Shown here: positions 7,873 through 8,861 of the stretch, piece by piece | How positions within the stretch are numbered: position 1 is the stretch's first letter | Layout of the letters: each line of letters starts with the position of its first letter | Source: Alistipes sp. CAG:268 | Lineage (GTDB): Bacteria; Bacteroidota; Bacteroidia; Bacteroidales; Rikenellaceae | Reading direction: 5' to 3' | DNA: 8,861 nt | Assembly: GCA_000434235.1 (NCBI GenBank) | Contig: FR892001.1 | Coordinates: forward strand, 1-8,861 | The notes under the pieces: generated by a model | Seen by the model: only the letters and a program-made list of their open reading frames with translations | Told to the model about the DNA's origin: nothing | The model's database searches: none | Position numbers and translations under genes: made by a program

Positions 7873-7880
7873 TATATTTG
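7873..7880 (+). promoter_or_regulatory. Candidate -7 box of the cupin AraC gene
   Basis: The plus strand reads TATATTTG, an exact TAnnTTTG. Transcription would start near 7887, about 28 bases before the ATG at 7915, which supports that start. The -33 element is weak (only a TTTC near 7853). Confidence 0.55.
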
Positions 7881-7914
7881 CACATTGTGGTGCTCTGTTT
7901 GCCCACATGCCGAT

Positions 7915-8778
7915 ATGAAACAAGGAATCGTCCATCGGATGGTGCCGGCAACCGAACGGCTGTCGGTCTCCCATCTTTCGGAGCTCGCCTTCGAGGCTCC
8001 GCTGCATTACCATACGGAGTATGAGTTGATCCATGTGATCTCCGGATCGGGGGTTGAGTTCGTGGGAGGCGGGAGCGCCCCGTATGCACCCGGGACGCTG
8101 ACGCTTATCGGGGGAGGGGTCCCGCATCTGCACCTGTGTGCCGCCTCGGACCGTGCGTCGGCACTTTGCGAGGTGCTCTATTTCCCGCAGCGGCTGTTTC
8201 CCGTGCATCTGTCGGAACTCTCCGAACTGCGATGGATCGATGTCTTGCTGGAACGCAGCCGCAGCGGGGTGCGCTTTACGGGCGAGCGGGAGGTCGAGGC
8301 CTTCGTCGCGGCCATGAAGCGGATCGACGGGACGGAAGGGGTCGGACGGGTTTGTATCCTTTTCGAACTGCTCGATTTTCTGGGACGCAGCGGCGATTAC
8401 CATTGCATCGATGCCGGCGCAGGACCCTGCGCCGGTGTCTGCGGTGCGGATGAACCTTTGTGGCGGGTGCACCGCTTTCTGCTCGGCAACCTCGGCCGGA
8501 AGCTGACCCTCGGGGAGATCGCTTCTTCGGCCGGCTTGTCACCGGCGGCCCTGTGCCGCTATTTCCGCCGTCGTACGGGACGTACCGTCTCCGAATATGC
8601 GAATGCGCTCCGTATGGCGCGGGTCTGTAACGGATTGATGCATACCGATCAGTCCGTCGCGCGGATTGCTGCGGAGGCAGGTTTCCACAACTTGTCGCAT
8701 TTCAACCGCCTGTTCCGCCTGACGACCGGCATGACCCCGACGGCCTATCGTCGGAATCTGGGATTGTGCCGGGAGTGA
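7915..8778 (+). CDS. AraC-family regulator with N-terminal cupin sensor domain
   Basis: This encodes 287 residues, a typical length. An N-terminal cupin-type arm (about 20-110) carries HYHTEYELIHVISGSG and later GTLTLIGGGVPHLH, as in sugar-sensing AraC proteins. The C-terminal double helix-turn-helix (about 188-283) has LTLGEIASSAGLSPAALCRY and VARIAAEAGFHNLSHFNRLF, followed by the usual TTGMTPTAYRR ending. I chose the ATG at 7915 (MKQGIVHRMV) because it is where family resemblance begins and it follows a good -7 box. A frame reaching back to 7447 would run antisense through ribB. The protein is probably a cytoplasmic regulator of carbohydrate-use genes, but no target is present; the genes it controls may lie outside the window. 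Confidence 0.92.
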   Translation: MKQGIVHRMVPATERLSVSHLSELAFEAPLHYHTEYELIHVISGSGVEFVGGGSAPYAPGTLTLIGGGVPHLHLCAASDRASALCEVLYFPQRLFPVHLSELSELRWIDVLLERSRSGVRFTGEREVEAFVAAMKRIDGTEGVGRVCILFELLDFLGRSGDYHCIDAGAGPCAGVCGADEPLWRVHRFLLGNLGRKLTLGEIASSAGLSPAALCRYFRRRTGRTVSEYANALRMARVCNGLMHTDQSVARIAAEAGFHNLSHFNRLFRLTTGMTPTAYRRNLGLCRE

Positions 8779-8809
8779 TTCCGGAAAACTGAATGCCTGC
8801 GCGGACGGA

Positions 8810-8818
8810 CCCCCCCCC
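8810..8818. repeat. Run of nine C
   Basis: Nine consecutive C bases lie 31 bases past the AraC stop codon, in a stretch with no recognisable gene. Homopolymer runs of this length can vary in length by slippage, and are also a common site of sequencing error. Confidence 0.9.
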
Positions 8819-8861
8819 GAGGCTCCGGAGTAGCGGCTCTTGTGCCATTCGCGGGCATGGG

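Noticed and set aside
7447..7914. N-terminal extension of the cupin AraC gene by 156 residues
   Set aside because: It runs antisense through ribB and has no AraC-family character; family resemblance and a good -7 box both point to the ATG at 7915.
7812..7914. FMN riboswitch upstream of ribB
   Set aside because: The gap is about 100 bases and shows none of the conserved RFN core segments; the -7 box also leaves a leader of only about 20 bases.

Overview
The window is about 60% G+C and looks like a chromosomal segment of a high-GC Bacteroidales, most likely Alistipes or a close Rikenellaceae relative. That assignment is inference from three things: Bacteroidetes-type promoters (TAnnTTTG -7 boxes, once paired with TTTG exactly 20 bases upstream), A-rich leaders without Shine-Dalgarno sequences, and the protein families present. 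Seven protein genes and one tRNA gene can be supported.

Layout, left to right. Positions 1-41 hold two copies of a 21-base tandem repeat cut by the window edge. A membrane-anchored AraC-type regulator follows on the minus strand (70-1209). Further right, also on the minus strand, is a two-gene unit: a short MarR-type regulator (4048-4434) followed 19 bases later by an 830-residue four-domain sulfur-transfer protein (1536-4028). That protein fuses CoA-disulfide reductase, rhodanese, TusA and DsrE2 domains. The unit ends at a strong hairpin (1422-1458). A perfect 9+3+9 palindrome just upstream of the marR -7 box is a convincing candidate operator. Next comes a minus-strand tRNA-His(GTG) with its own promoter and terminator. 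Diverging from it on the plus strand is groES-groEL (5163-7087), which ends at a bulged hairpin with a T run. Convergent to groEL is ribB on the minus strand (7164-7811). Divergent from ribB is a cupin-type AraC regulator on the plus strand (7915-8778). The last 83 bases show no gene but contain a run of nine C.

How the genes work together. GroES and GroEL form the chaperonin. RibB supplies the four-carbon precursor of riboflavin, which is needed for FAD, the cofactor of the reductase; the linkage is probably coincidental. The MarR and fusion protein look like a self-contained reactive-sulfur module. The MarR may sense persulfide or oxidant through cysteines and repress its own operon; the reductase, rhodanese, TusA and DsrE2 cysteines may pass sulfane sulfur along one polypeptide. 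The parts are known families; the pairing with a MarR regulator and the sensing role are inference.

The most unusual regulatory region is upstream of groES. It has no CIRCE element and no clear housekeeping promoter. Instead it has a near-consensus sigma-54 -24/-12 element, with a 10-base inverted repeat upstream that could bind an activator.
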